The notes beneath the pieces were generated by a model that worked only from the letters and a program-made list of their open reading frames with translations, did not search any database and had not been told where the DNA came from. 64,000 nt of DNA from Fictibacillus nanhaiensis (GTDB taxonomy: Bacteria; Bacillota; Bacilli; Bacillales; Fictibacillaceae), in the NCBI GenBank assembly GCA_016401345.1, contig JAEACG010000005.1, forward strand, positions 1 to 64,000, given 5' to 3'. Below are positions 53,209 through 61,704 of the stretch, piece after piece. Position 1 is the first letter of the stretch; every line of letters begins with the position of its first letter. The translations under genes and the position numbers were made by a program.

Positions 53209-53310
53209 TTAATGAAAGTCATTCTTTTTGTTAGAAGACTTACTCGTCTTATGCTGACTATCATTTTTGTTGTTCTTATTGTTGTGGGTCTGTTTATTGC
53301 TTTTTCCCAT
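53209..53310 (-). CDS. Small Asn/Lys/Ser-rich hydrophilic protein
   Basis: A 33-residue peptide (MGKSNKQTHNNKNNKNDSQ...), strongly basic and uncharged-polar, without hydrophobic residues. It has a good site (AAGGAGGT, 9 nt from ATG) and its own terminator, so it is probably real. The composition resembles minor spore proteins, but I do not recognise a family. Confidence 0.6.
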   Translation of the reverse strand: MGKSNKQTHNNKNNKNDSQHKTSKSSNKKNDFH

Positions 53311-53352
53311 ATCAATAATACCTCCTTAACGACAAGGTATGTATAGTTTTTC

Positions 53353-54228
53353 CTAGGATTCAGCCTTTAACAAGCCCCTTTTCTTGGCAAAATCAATCTT
53401 AAACTTATGGAATGTGGCATTAAGGACTCCACCTGATAAAAGTACGATACCTGTAAGATAAAACCAAAGCATAAGAACAATAATCGCTCCAATACTTCCA
53501 TAGGTAGCTGTATAATTCCCAAAATGATCCACATAGAATGCGAAACCGAACGAAACGATCTGCCAAAAGAATGTAGCAACAAGTGAACCGTACCAGATCT
53601 CACTATATTTCAGCTTTTTGCATGGAGCTAAATAATAGAGAACAGATACAACTGTCGAGATGATAAGAAAACTAATCAACCACCGTAACACTCCCCAGAT
53701 TTGCAGGAACTCATCACTCAACCCTAAATAAGAAAACGCTGCGTTCCCAATCATCTTTCCGAATACAGGAAAAACAAGTGCAACTACAAAAGCAAAAATA
53801 ACACCAAACGTTAAGAAAATAGCCAACAACCTTGTTTTAATGAAACTACGGCATTCTTTAACTCCGTATGCTTCATTTAACGTCTTAATTACTGCATTGA
53901 TCGCATTAGAAGCTGACCATATCGTAGCTAGAATTCCAATAGATAAGAGACCACCGCTTCTGCCTTCTAATACAGCAAGTAAATTCTCCCGAACAGAATC
54001 CATCGCCTCTGTTGGTACAAAATGCTCTAACAGATCGAGCGCTTCTTTCGGTTCTATAAAAAAGGCACCGAGCGTTAATAAGAAGATAAGAAAAGGGAAC
54101 AGGGAAAGCAGAAAATAATAAGCAAGCTGTGCTGCAAGTCCTGTAACATCTCCTCTTTGAAAACCATGCATGAATTCGATTCCAAATGCTTTGGCTTTCA
54201 TATGTTTGAGTATATGCCATAACGTCAA
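53353..54228 (-). CDS. YihY/BrkB family membrane protein (YfkH-like)
   Basis: A 291-residue protein with six membrane helices and the YihY signatures DVTGLAAQLAYYFLLSLFPFLIF (about 27-49), GLLSIGILATIWSASNAINAVI and YGSIGAIIVLMLWFYLTGIVLLSGG. The name 'virulence factor BrkB' is historical; it is not an established RNase. YfkH occupies this position in B. subtilis. The TTG at 54228 is 9 nt after AGGGGTG; a GTG at 54240 overlaps that site, and ATG 54201 is another option. Confidence 0.85.
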   Translation of the reverse strand: MTLWHILKHMKAKAFGIEFMHGFQRGDVTGLAAQLAYYFLLSLFPFLIFLLTLGAFFIEPKEALDLLEHFVPTEAMDSVRENLLAVLEGRSGGLLSIGILATIWSASNAINAVIKTLNEAYGVKECRSFIKTRLLAIFLTFGVIFAFVVALVFPVFGKMIGNAAFSYLGLSDEFLQIWGVLRWLISFLIISTVVSVLYYLAPCKKLKYSEIWYGSLVATFFWQIVSFGFAFYVDHFGNYTATYGSIGAIIVLMLWFYLTGIVLLSGGVLNATFHKFKIDFAKKRGLLKAES

Positions 54229-54313
54229 AGTTTCTCTCACCCCTTACTTATTTTTATACATTTCCCTTTATCTTTCCCCTTACTTAGGGTGATAAAAACT
54301 TTTTTCAGGATAA

Positions 54314-54338
54314 GTTTATAATTTTTTATAATGGGTAA
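54314..54338 (+). promoter_or_regulatory. Putative SigB promoter of the GlsB-like gene
   Basis: GTTTAT (54314-54319), 13 bp, GGGTAA (54333-54338): each box is one base from the SigB consensus GTTTAA / GGGTAT. Confidence 0.5.
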
Positions 54339-54389
54339 CTTAAGAATAATTCCATATTACAACCTACAAAAAAAAAGGAGGAATTTTAC

Positions 54390-54644
54390 ATGAGTTTATT
54401 ATGGGCACTTATAATTGGAGGAATCATCGGTTGGTTAGCAGGTCTTTTAACAGGGCGTGACGTACCAGGCGGAATCATCGGTAACATCATCGCAGGTTTT
54501 GTTGGTGCATGGTTAGGTGGATTATTGTTAGGTGATTGGGGACCAATGGTAGCAGGATTTGCAATCGTTCCAGCTATTATCGGTGCAGTTGTAGTAGTAC
54601 TTATCGTAAGCTGGATCATGCGCAGTATGCGTAGCCGTGCTTAA
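54390..54644 (+). CDS. GlsB/YeaQ/YmgE-family stress membrane protein
   Basis: An 84-residue, glycine-rich protein with three helices and the family pattern GGIIGWLAGLLTGRD ... GGIIGNIIAGFVGAWLGG. Members are induced by general stress. The start follows AAAAGGAGGAATTTTAC. A SigB-like promoter supports stress control; a strong terminator follows. Confidence 0.88.
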   Translation: MSLLWALIIGGIIGWLAGLLTGRDVPGGIIGNIIAGFVGAWLGGLLLGDWGPMVAGFAIVPAIIGAVVVVLIVSWIMRSMRSRA

Positions 54645-54679
54645 TAAGATTTACTAAAACATAACCCATTTACAAGAGA

Positions 54680-54732
54680 AAAGCTGGCTAAGGTTCGATC
54701 ATAACATGATCTTCCTTGGCCAGCTTTTTACT
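54680..54732 (+). terminator. GlsB-like gene terminator
   Basis: AAAGCTGGC / GCCAGCTTT outer stem and an inner AAGG / CCTT and GATCAT / ATGATC pairing, T-run. Confidence 0.85.
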
Positions 54733-54849
54733 TTGCTACAATAGTTATGCAATGCATTTAGGTTGCATAAGGTTTCCCGTTCGTTTAGTCGAGATTATAG
54801 CACTGATTAATGCTCTTCCGTCAATATTTATAATCGATGCTCAGCTACT

Positions 54850-55275
54850 TTAAAATCTCTTTTTAAACACATAGCTCGGCATCTCATAATTCATCTTTTC
54901 TGTATAAAAACGGTGAGCGTCTTTACGGTCCACATTTGAACTCAGTGCAACACAATTACAGTTATTTTGAAGTGCAAAGGACTCCAAAAATGCAAGAAGT
55001 TCCTCACCATATCCTTTTGATCTTTCGTTTGAATCAGTGATTAGATCGTATAAATAAATATGCTTGCCGTCGTAAAGGTTTGTCAGCATCGCAAAACCAG
55101 CCACAGCAACAATTTTTCCTTCATGAACATTGGCGAATAACGTATAACCTTCTTTCTCCATCTGCAAAAATAATTCATAGAAAAGGTCTTCTGAAAGATG
55201 TGTACGAAGCTGATTCATAACCGGAAAAGCATCACGTACTTCTTGTTCTGATGATAATTGACGAATTTCACCCAT
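54850..55275 (-). CDS. GNAT family N-acetyltransferase
   Basis: A 141-residue acetyltransferase. The acetyl-CoA loop is SNERSKGYGEELLAFLESFA (R/Q-x-x-G-x-G type, about 84-103), with the preceding strand HIYLYDLITD and the C-terminal DRKDAHRFYTEKMNYE motif. Substrate unknown. ATG follows AGGAGGATATCGG. Its start is 15 bp downstream of the yfkJ stop, so the two are cotranscribed. Confidence 0.88.
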   Translation of the reverse strand: MGEIRQLSSEQEVRDAFPVMNQLRTHLSEDLFYELFLQMEKEGYTLFANVHEGKIVAVAGFAMLTNLYDGKHIYLYDLITDSNERSKGYGEELLAFLESFALQNNCNCVALSSNVDRKDAHRFYTEKMNYEMPSYVFKKRF

Positions 55276-55290
55276 CCGATATCCTCCTGA

Positions 55291-55761
55291 TTATAACGAT
55301 TCTCTATTTTTTATTTCTATTAGAAGTCTCTCACAGCCGATTGTCACAAGATCATATACTTCTTGAAAATTACCAGTAAAGTACGGATCAGGAACATCCT
55401 CTTTTTCAACTTCAGGTACAAAGTCCATTAGTCTTGCGATCATACCTGTTTGAGTTTGTCCCGCCATCCTATGCATGTTACCGATATTCTCAGCGTCCAT
55501 CCCGATGATATAATCGTAATCTGTTAAATCTTTTGTCTTCACTTGCCGTGCTTTTTGGCCATCATAGGATATTTGGTTTTCTTTCAAGATGTTCCTTGTT
55601 CCCTCATGCGGCGGTTCACCTGCATGCCAGTTTCCTGTTCCAGCAGAATCAATCGAAATGATTTCAGATAATCCTTCTCGTTTTACAAGATCTCGAAAAA
55701 TTGCCTCCGCCATAGGAGATCGACATATGTTTCCCAAGCATACAAAGAGTACTTTAATCAT
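55291..55761 (-). CDS. yfkJ: Low-molecular-weight protein tyrosine phosphatase YfkJ
   Basis: A 156-residue LMW-PTP. The P-loop CLGNICRSPMAEA (Cys8, Arg14) is N-terminal and the catalytic acid is in EDVPDPYFTG (about Asp123-Asp125). B. subtilis YfkJ lies in the same yfk cluster and takes part in ethanol-stress resistance. Cytosolic. The start follows AAAGGGGTATG. Confidence 0.93.
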   Translation of the reverse strand: MIKVLFVCLGNICRSPMAEAIFRDLVKREGLSEIISIDSAGTGNWHAGEPPHEGTRNILKENQISYDGQKARQVKTKDLTDYDYIIGMDAENIGNMHRMAGQTQTGMIARLMDFVPEVEKEDVPDPYFTGNFQEVYDLVTIGCERLLIEIKNRESL

Positions 55762-55831
55762 GAATCATACCCCTTTCGTCTTCCTTTTAAAGGTATAACA
55801 ATTTCATCCAATAATAAAGAGGAAATATACA

Positions 55832-55867
55832 TAAAAAGAAAACCGAGCTTCTACCGACCCGGTTTCA
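55832..55867 (-). terminator. Terminator-like hairpin upstream of yfkJ
   Basis: AAACCGGG / CTCGGTTT type stem followed by TTCTTTTT in the minus direction. It probably ends the liv transcript, which lacks a nearer terminator. Confidence 0.6.
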
Positions 55868-55924
55868 TTTGTTCTGTAAACTATGCTGTTGAATTTACAA
55901 TAGATTGTTTCGAAAAGCTGCTTG

Positions 55925-55962
55925 CCCTCGGAACACGAGCATCCTGTGACGGATCGAAATCA
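55925..55962. repeat. Dispersed repeat, degenerate end fragment
   Basis: CCCTCGGAACACGAGCATCCTGTGACGGATCGAAATCA resembles one end of the 128-bp repeat, just outside the full but split copy at 56036. Confidence 0.45.
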
Positions 55963-56035
55963 CTAAGTACTTTGGTATGAACTGGTCTTTTTGTGAAGTT
56001 CTTCTTAACTGTCTTTTCTTTCACTTCACTGACTA

Positions 56036-56289
56036 GTTGATTGGAGTGCAAGATGGGAGACTCCTACGGGACGAGCGGTCAGTCCGAAAAGTGGAAGTGA
56101 CTCGTTCAGCCCCGACAAGCAAAAGTTGAATGGGCTAGGAAGGCGCACTTTGCATTCTTGACCATTCAACTTTTGACCTAGAGGGGCTAGTCACTGGAAC
56201 TAGACAGGTGGGAGACTCCTAATGGCGCAAAGCGGCAGGAGGCTCACCGCACGCCCCGTGGAAAGCGAGCATCTGGAACGCAAATCAAC
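56036..56289. repeat. Dispersed intergenic repeat, copy I split by an insert
   Basis: The outer 129 bp (56036-56082 and 56208-56289) match the reverse-orientation copy at 49072-49199 almost throughout (GACTCCTACGGGACGAGCGGTCAG, then CTCCTAATGGCGCAAAGCGGCAGG). A 125 bp insert separates them. Located between livF and yfkJ. Confidence 0.85.
56083..56207. mobile_element. 125-bp hairpin-forming insert within a repeat (MITE-like)
   Basis: The insert is flanked by CAG (56080-56082 and 56205-56207), consistent with a 3 bp target duplication. It contains nested inverted repeats: AAAAGTTGAATGG with CCATTCAACTTTT, AGCCCC with GGGGCT, and AGTGACT with AGTCACT. It has no coding capacity. A non-autonomous mobile element is inferred. 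Confidence 0.55.
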
Positions 56290-56323
56290 TGCTTACAAAG
56301 CATCGTTTGCTATAACCGTCTAG

Positions 56324-57031
56324 TTAAGCCAGATAAGCCTCTCGAACAGACTCATTTGTAATGAGCTCATTCCCTTGACCAGCCATCACGATCTCTCCAG
56401 TCTGAAGCACATACCCTCGATTGGCGATTTGCAGAGCCTGAAATGCGTTTTGTTCAACGAGAAGAATCGTCATTCCTTCTTTATTGAGATCACTTATAAT
56501 ATCAAAAATTTGTTCTACAATAACAGGGGCTAATCCCATTGAAGGTTCATCAAGCAACAATAGACGCGGCTTTGACATAAGGGCACGACCCATGGCGAGC
56601 ATCTGCTGCTCACCGCCACTCATCGTACCTCCTTTTTGGGTTAAACGTTCTCTCAACCTTGGAAAATAGTCGAAGACCTGTTCCATTCGTTCCTTGATGA
56701 CTTTTTTGTCTTTTACGATAAAAGCACCCATCTCTAAATTCTCTTTTACCGAAAGTCTTGGAAATATCCTTCTTCCTTCAGGAACGTGGGCAATACCCGT
56801 TTGAGCAGTAATGTGCGCAGGTTGTTTAGAGATATCCTTTCCTTCATAGATAACAGAACCTGTTTTCGGCAGAACCTGTCCGCTGATCGTCTTTAATGTT
56901 GTGGATTTCCCTGCACCGTTCGATCCGATTAATGTAACGATTTCCCCTTTTTCTACAGAAATGCTGATACCTTTTAGCGCATGAATACCACCGTAATATG
57001 TGTTAATTTCTTTTAATTGCAGAATACTCAT
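56324..57031 (-). CDS. livF: Branched-chain amino acid ABC transporter ATPase LivF
   Basis: A 235-residue ATPase: Walker A GSNGAGKST, signature MSGGEQQMLAMGRAL, Walker B LLLLDEPSMGLA (the typical LivF form), H-loop VEQN. Last gene of the liv operon; starts 12 bp after livG with AAGGAGGAGAACG. Confidence 0.95.
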   Translation of the reverse strand: MSILQLKEINTYYGGIHALKGISISVEKGEIVTLIGSNGAGKSTTLKTISGQVLPKTGSVIYEGKDISKQPAHITAQTGIAHVPEGRRIFPRLSVKENLEMGAFIVKDKKVIKERMEQVFDYFPRLRERLTQKGGTMSGGEQQMLAMGRALMSKPRLLLLDEPSMGLAPVIVEQIFDIISDLNKEGMTILLVEQNAFQALQIANRGYVLQTGEIVMAGQGNELITNESVREAYLA

Positions 57032-57042
57032 CGTTCTCCTCC

Positions 57043-57819
57043 TTACGCTGGTGTTACGGCACTTTTTCCAAGATAAGCTTCAATCACTTTTACATCATTA
57101 CGGATTTCAGCAGGCTTACCTTCAGCGATCTTTTCACCATGATCCAATACAAAGATCTGTTCAGATATCTCCATTACTAGCTTCATATCATGTTCGATCA
57201 AAACGATTGTTACGTCTAGGTCCTCTCTCATACGATGGATAAACTCCGTTAACTCACGCGTTTCTCTCGGGTTCATCCCTGCTGCAGGTTCATCTAGCAG
57301 CAAGAGTTTAGGTTTCGTAGCCAGTGCACGCGCAATCTCTAGCCTGCGCTGAGCTCCATAAGATAGATTCTGAGCATCTTCGTTCAGATGCTTGGCAAGG
57401 CCGACATATTCAAGCCAATGGTAAGCCTCTTCTTTTGCCAGCTGTTCTTCTTCTCTTACCTTTTTTGTTTGAAACAGAGTACCAACGATTCCCGCTTTCA
57501 ACTGTTTATGCAACCCTACCATTACATTCTCGAGAACGGTAATGTTTGAAAAAAGACGAATGTTTTGGAACGTACGAGCAATTCCGTGCCGGGAAATCTC
57601 GTGTGGCTTCAACCCAACTAAAGAAGTCGGTCCGAGTTGCACATTCCCGTTATCCGGCTGGTATACCCCTGTGATTAGGTTAAAAAAGGTAGTCTTCCCT
57701 GCTCCGTTCGGTCCGATCACAGCTGTTATCGAACCTTTTTCCACTGTCATATCAACTGAATTTACAGCAACCAGTCCGCCAAACTGTTTCGTAAGATTAC
57801 TAACTGTTAGAATCGACAT
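57043..57819 (-). CDS. livG: Branched-chain amino acid ABC transporter ATPase LivG
   Basis: A 258-residue ATPase: Walker A GPNGAGKTT, FNLITGVYQPDNG, FQNIRLFSNITVLENV, signature LSYGAQRRLEIARAL, Walker B LLLLDEPAAGMNP, H-loop IEHD. The C-terminal EAYLG end is typical of LivG. It pairs with LivF. Confidence 0.95.
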   Translation of the reverse strand: MSILTVSNLTKQFGGLVAVNSVDMTVEKGSITAVIGPNGAGKTTFFNLITGVYQPDNGNVQLGPTSLVGLKPHEISRHGIARTFQNIRLFSNITVLENVMVGLHKQLKAGIVGTLFQTKKVREEEQLAKEEAYHWLEYVGLAKHLNEDAQNLSYGAQRRLEIARALATKPKLLLLDEPAAGMNPRETRELTEFIHRMREDLDVTIVLIEHDMKLVMEISEQIFVLDHGEKIAEGKPAEIRNDVKVIEAYLGKSAVTPA

Positions 57820-57833
57820 CTTTATACCGCCTC

Positions 57834-59123
57834 CTATGCCTGAAACCCTTTGTCAGGTTCAACCGTAATCTGTTCTTTTCTGTGCTTTTTAGACCCCTCT
57901 TTAAGAGACTCTTCATCAAACACAGGATTTTTAGATGGTATCAACCCTTGAGGGCGATAGATGGCAAATATGATTAAAATCGCTCCAAAGATAAATCGTT
58001 GCATTTTTGCTGGAGCAAGTGCTTCTGGAAAGCTGATCACACCGTCAAGACTCAATTGATTTAAGTAATTTGTAACCTCTGTTAGCACCTGTAGATTTAG
58101 TATGGTAATCACCGCTGCACCAAGGATTACACCTGGTACACTTCCCATGCCTCCTAAGATAACCATTACTAGGATGGTGATAGATTCTAGTAGTGTAAAA
58201 CTTGTAGGGTCAACGAATGTTTGTTTCGCTGCAAATACAACTCCCATCATTCCTGAAAAAGAAGCCCCGATTGCAAATGCTAAAAGCTTTGTACGCACAA
58301 GGTGGATACCCATTGATTGTGCAGCGATCTCGTTCTCTCTAACCGCTTTCCATGAGCGGCCAATTTTTGAGAACTCGAATCTTCTAACAGCTAGAATGAC
58401 AAGAAACAAGATACCAAGAACGATATAGTAGAATTGGTTTGGATATACAAACTGATAACCAAAGATCTCTGGAGGTTTAACAGATGCTAATCCCATTGCT
58501 CCATTCGTGATATTCACAGGTTTATCTAGATTATTAAATACAATTCTAATGATCTCACCGAAACCAAGCGTAACGATCGCTAAGTAGTCTCCTTTTACAC
58601 GAAGTACAGGGATACCTAATAAGACACCGAAAAGCGCAGCTACAAAGCAGCCTATTAAAATAAAGATCCAAAAGCTCTCCCCCGATAACGGGAACGTTCC
58701 GAATGGCATAAAGTTAGCAGCTTGTCCTGTTGCAAAGATTCCATACGTATATGCCCCGATCGCAAAGAAGGCTACGAACCCGAGGTCTAGTAAACCTGCT
58801 AAACCAACTACAATATTAAGTCCTAATGCCATCGCTACATAGATACCGACAACTGTAGCGACTTCCATATACGACTGATAACCCGGTCCGGTGCTCGATA
58901 CAAAAGGTATTACACCGATAAGGACGACGCCTGCTATCAACCATTTTAGCCGGTCTGGCAACTCTGTATAGTACAGAAGCAACAATGAGAACAACAGCAA
59001 GAGAAAAGCTGTTACAGATGCTTGAGCAAGATATAGGCTCAACGAGGTAATCAGTACATAAAGGACGAGCAGAATAATTTGTGCCAGCTTGTTGCCTTTT
59101 AGTTTACTTGTCAGCTTATTCAT
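57834..59123 (-). CDS. livM: Branched-chain amino acid ABC transporter permease LivM
   Basis: A 429-residue permease with about ten helices. The family core YVAMALGLNIVVGLAGLLDLGFVAFFAIGAY (about residues 92-122) and the EAA-like loop RSWKAVRENEIAAQSMGI are present. The ~90-residue N-terminal extension of extra helices and the soluble C-terminal tail are as in long LivM forms. Starts 10 bp after livH. Confidence 0.94.
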   Translation of the reverse strand: MNKLTSKLKGNKLAQIILLVLYVLITSLSLYLAQASVTAFLLLLFSLLLLYYTELPDRLKWLIAGVVLIGVIPFVSSTGPGYQSYMEVATVVGIYVAMALGLNIVVGLAGLLDLGFVAFFAIGAYTYGIFATGQAANFMPFGTFPLSGESFWIFILIGCFVAALFGVLLGIPVLRVKGDYLAIVTLGFGEIIRIVFNNLDKPVNITNGAMGLASVKPPEIFGYQFVYPNQFYYIVLGILFLVILAVRRFEFSKIGRSWKAVRENEIAAQSMGIHLVRTKLLAFAIGASFSGMMGVVFAAKQTFVDPTSFTLLESITILVMVILGGMGSVPGVILGAAVITILNLQVLTEVTNYLNQLSLDGVISFPEALAPAKMQRFIFGAILIIFAIYRPQGLIPSKNPVFDEESLKEGSKKHRKEQITVEPDKGFQA

Positions 59124-59133
59124 CGCTCTTCAC

Positions 59134-60120
59134 CTACACTTTCTCAGTAACTGCTTTGCCGAACAGTCCTTCTGGTTTGAAAATTAATACGACAATTAGA
59201 ATGGCGAACGCGAATACATCTTTATACTCTGCGCCGAAGATCCCACCCGTTAAGAGCTGCAGATTGGCAGCTGCGAACATCTCTAAAATCCCTAACATTA
59301 ATCCTCCAGCCATAGCACCGCGTATATTTCCGATGCCTCCAAGAACTGCAGCTGTAAATGCTTTTAATCCTAGAATAAAGCCAATGTACGGATCAATCGT
59401 TCCATATTGCACAGCAAATAGAACACCTGTTGCTCCACCTAGAGCTGATCCGATAAAAAAGGTCAACGAGATTACTTTGTTCACATTGATAGACATAAGG
59501 GAAGCTGTTTCACGATCTTGAGCTACTGCTCTCATCGCCATGCCCCACTTCGTTTTATTAACGAAAAAGTCCAGGCCGATCATCATGATCACTACTGCAA
59601 TGATTAAGATCAATGTAGATGTTTTAAAGAAAGCATCACTAAACGAAGATGAGATGCTAGAAAATTTTATGGAAAATTGCTCATTAAACATAGATGGACC
59701 TGTTAAGATATAATTTCCTCTTTTGTATTCCGTAATAAAACGTACGAGATCTTGCAGCAGGAAAGATACACCGATCGCCGAGATCAACGTGATCAGTTTA
59801 GGCGAATTCCTGAGTGGTCTGTACGCCATCCGCTCTATCCCAACACCCATGAAACCGGTCAGGATCGACGTAACGACCAACACAAGAATTAAAGCAAGAA
59901 TGGCAGGCATTGCCGCTAGCCAGCCCATGCCTGTCATGAGAATCAGCATCGCAACTCCGATAAAAGCACCTGTCATAAAAATTTCACCGTGGGCGAAATT
60001 GATGAGCTCTAAAATCCCATAAACCATCGTATAACCAAGTGCAATAACTGCGTATATCGCACCAAGAGCAATACCATCTACAAGTACTTGAGGCAGACTT
60101 TGTAAAATTTCAGCTAACAT
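59134..60120 (-). CDS. livH: Branched-chain amino acid ABC transporter permease LivH
   Basis: A 328-residue permease, about eight helices. Markers: DGIALGAIYAVIALGYTMVYGILELINFAHGEIFMTGAF (residues 15-53) and the loop KWGMAMRAVAQDRETASLMSIN. Start follows AGAGAGGAATATTT. It is separated from the binding-protein gene by a hairpin. Confidence 0.95.
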   Translation of the reverse strand: MLAEILQSLPQVLVDGIALGAIYAVIALGYTMVYGILELINFAHGEIFMTGAFIGVAMLILMTGMGWLAAMPAILALILVLVVTSILTGFMGVGIERMAYRPLRNSPKLITLISAIGVSFLLQDLVRFITEYKRGNYILTGPSMFNEQFSIKFSSISSSFSDAFFKTSTLILIIAVVIMMIGLDFFVNKTKWGMAMRAVAQDRETASLMSINVNKVISLTFFIGSALGGATGVLFAVQYGTIDPYIGFILGLKAFTAAVLGGIGNIRGAMAGGLMLGILEMFAAANLQLLTGGIFGAEYKDVFAFAILIVVLIFKPEGLFGKAVTEKV

Positions 60121-60159
60121 AAATATTCCTCTCTTTCACGTCTGGGGAGTGTATGTAAA

Positions 60160-60203
60160 AAAGAAGAGGGACATGGCCGTTAGGGTCATTCCCTCTCTTG
60201 TAA
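60160..60203 (-). terminator. Attenuator-type hairpin between livJ and livH
   Basis: AAGAGGGA / TCCCTCTT outer stem with GACC/GG inner pairing and a TTCTTTTTT tail in the minus direction. It would give more binding protein than permease. Confidence 0.7.
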
Positions 60204-60211
60204 ACATAAGT

Positions 60212-61411
60212 TTACTTACTGATTTCGCCTTCTTGAACGCCTGGATATTTAGCTTCACTGAACTTGTAGATGTATACTTTTGCAAACTTGTTGTCTCCGA
60301 TATCATCGAAACCAACCTTCGTAACAACACCTTGGAAATCTTGAATCTTACGAATTTCTTCTGCTACTTTCTCACGTGCCGGAACGTCTCCGTCACTTCC
60401 TTCGATCGCTGCCTCTAATCCTTTTAATAGTACGCTCATAGAATCATAGCCATAAGCTGAATAAGACTCTACGTTTTTGTTGAACTTCTCTTTGTATTTA
60501 GAAGAGAAATCTTTGCCTTCTGTTGATTTGCTCGCATCAGCTGCTACAGAAGTATAATAAACGTCTTTTACAGAATCTCCTGCGATCTCAACTAGAGTAG
60601 AGGAATCCATACCATCTCCGCCCATGAATGGAATCTTAATTCCTTTGTCACGAGCTTGTCTGATCAACTGACCGCCTTCTGTGTATAATCCACCAAAGAA
60701 AACTAAATCAGGTTTCTTTGATAATACTTGTGTGAGTACACCGTTAAAGTCTTTCTCACCAACGGTAATTCCTTCGTAACCAAGAATTTCTGCTCCAGCT
60801 TCTTCAGCTGCCTCCTTAAATGCATCGGCAAGCCCTGTTCCGTAAGCTGTTTTGTCTTGGATAACGAAGATCTTTTTTGCTCCTAATTTATTGATCGCAA
60901 AGTCTGCACCTGCAGGACCTTGGAAATCATCACGTGCTACGATACGGTTCACTGTTTTAAGTCCTCGGTCCGTTACCTCTGTCGCAGTATTTGCTGGAGA
61001 TACCATCGGGACTTTATATTTTTCATAAACTTCAGATGAAGGGATGGATACGCCTGAATTCAAGTGACCTACTACCCCAAGGATCGATTTATCTGACCCA
61101 ATCAGCTGTGCATTTGCTACACCTTTTTTAGGATCTGCTTGATCATCATACGGCTGAAGCTGGAGCTTGTACCCTAAGTCTTCAAACTTCTTCTTGTTTT
61201 CTTCCAACGCCAGTTGCGCACCAAGCTTAATAGATTCCCCAAGTGTTGCACTACCGCCAGACAAAGGAGTTTGCGTTGCAATCTTGATTACTTTTCCGCT
61301 TCCTCCCCCTCCATTGCTTCCTTCTGAGCCACCAGAAGAATTACAACCTGCCAAAAGTCCTAGTGATAATGCGGAAACCGCTAATACTTTTAACCCTCTC
61401 TTAATCCCCAC
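60212..61411 (-). CDS. livJ: Branched-chain amino acid-binding lipoprotein
   Basis: A 399-residue family-6 periplasmic-binding-type lipoprotein. Signal peptide with lipobox LLAGC (Cys about 23), Gly/Ser linker, then VIKIATQTPLSGGSATLGESIKLGAQLALEE, the start of the LivJ/LivK fold, and VKMVSPANTATE-like ligand region (VPMVSPANTATEVT). First gene of the liv operon. The GTG start is 7 nt after AGGGGG. Confidence 0.94.
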   Translation of the reverse strand: MGIKRGLKVLAVSALSLGLLAGCNSSGGSEGSNGGGGSGKVIKIATQTPLSGGSATLGESIKLGAQLALEENKKKFEDLGYKLQLQPYDDQADPKKGVANAQLIGSDKSILGVVGHLNSGVSIPSSEVYEKYKVPMVSPANTATEVTDRGLKTVNRIVARDDFQGPAGADFAINKLGAKKIFVIQDKTAYGTGLADAFKEAAEEAGAEILGYEGITVGEKDFNGVLTQVLSKKPDLVFFGGLYTEGGQLIRQARDKGIKIPFMGGDGMDSSTLVEIAGDSVKDVYYTSVAADASKSTEGKDFSSKYKEKFNKNVESYSAYGYDSMSVLLKGLEAAIEGSDGDVPAREKVAEEIRKIQDFQGVVTKVGFDDIGDNKFAKVYIYKFSEAKYPGVQEGEISK

Positions 61412-61493
61412 CTAAAATCCCCCTTATTTGAATATTATGATAATTTCCACTATTTAAAAAAATAGTACATGAAGAAAAGGGATTAGACAACTA

Positions 61494-61508
61494 AATTTTT
61501 GGAAAAAT
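61494..61508. promoter_or_regulatory. Putative CodY box upstream of the liv operon
   Basis: AATTTTTGGAAAAAT matches AATTTTCWGAAAATT at 12 of 15 positions, 83 bp upstream of livJ. CodY control of branched-chain amino acid uptake is well known, but AT-rich sequence makes chance matches common. Confidence 0.4.
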
Positions 61509-61704
61509 AGAATTTTTATGTTAAATTTAAAAGTTTTCCCTATTATTCAACATATTTCTTTTTCATTCGATGCCTAGAACTTTAGTAGGAAATAAAAAAG
61601 GTTCACTGTTATATCCTTTAAATTAAAGACTTTGCCATTTCTACTGTTTCTTCACAAAAACTGACGAGGCAGAATAATTAAAAAAGGACTTTCACGGTGT
61701 ACAT

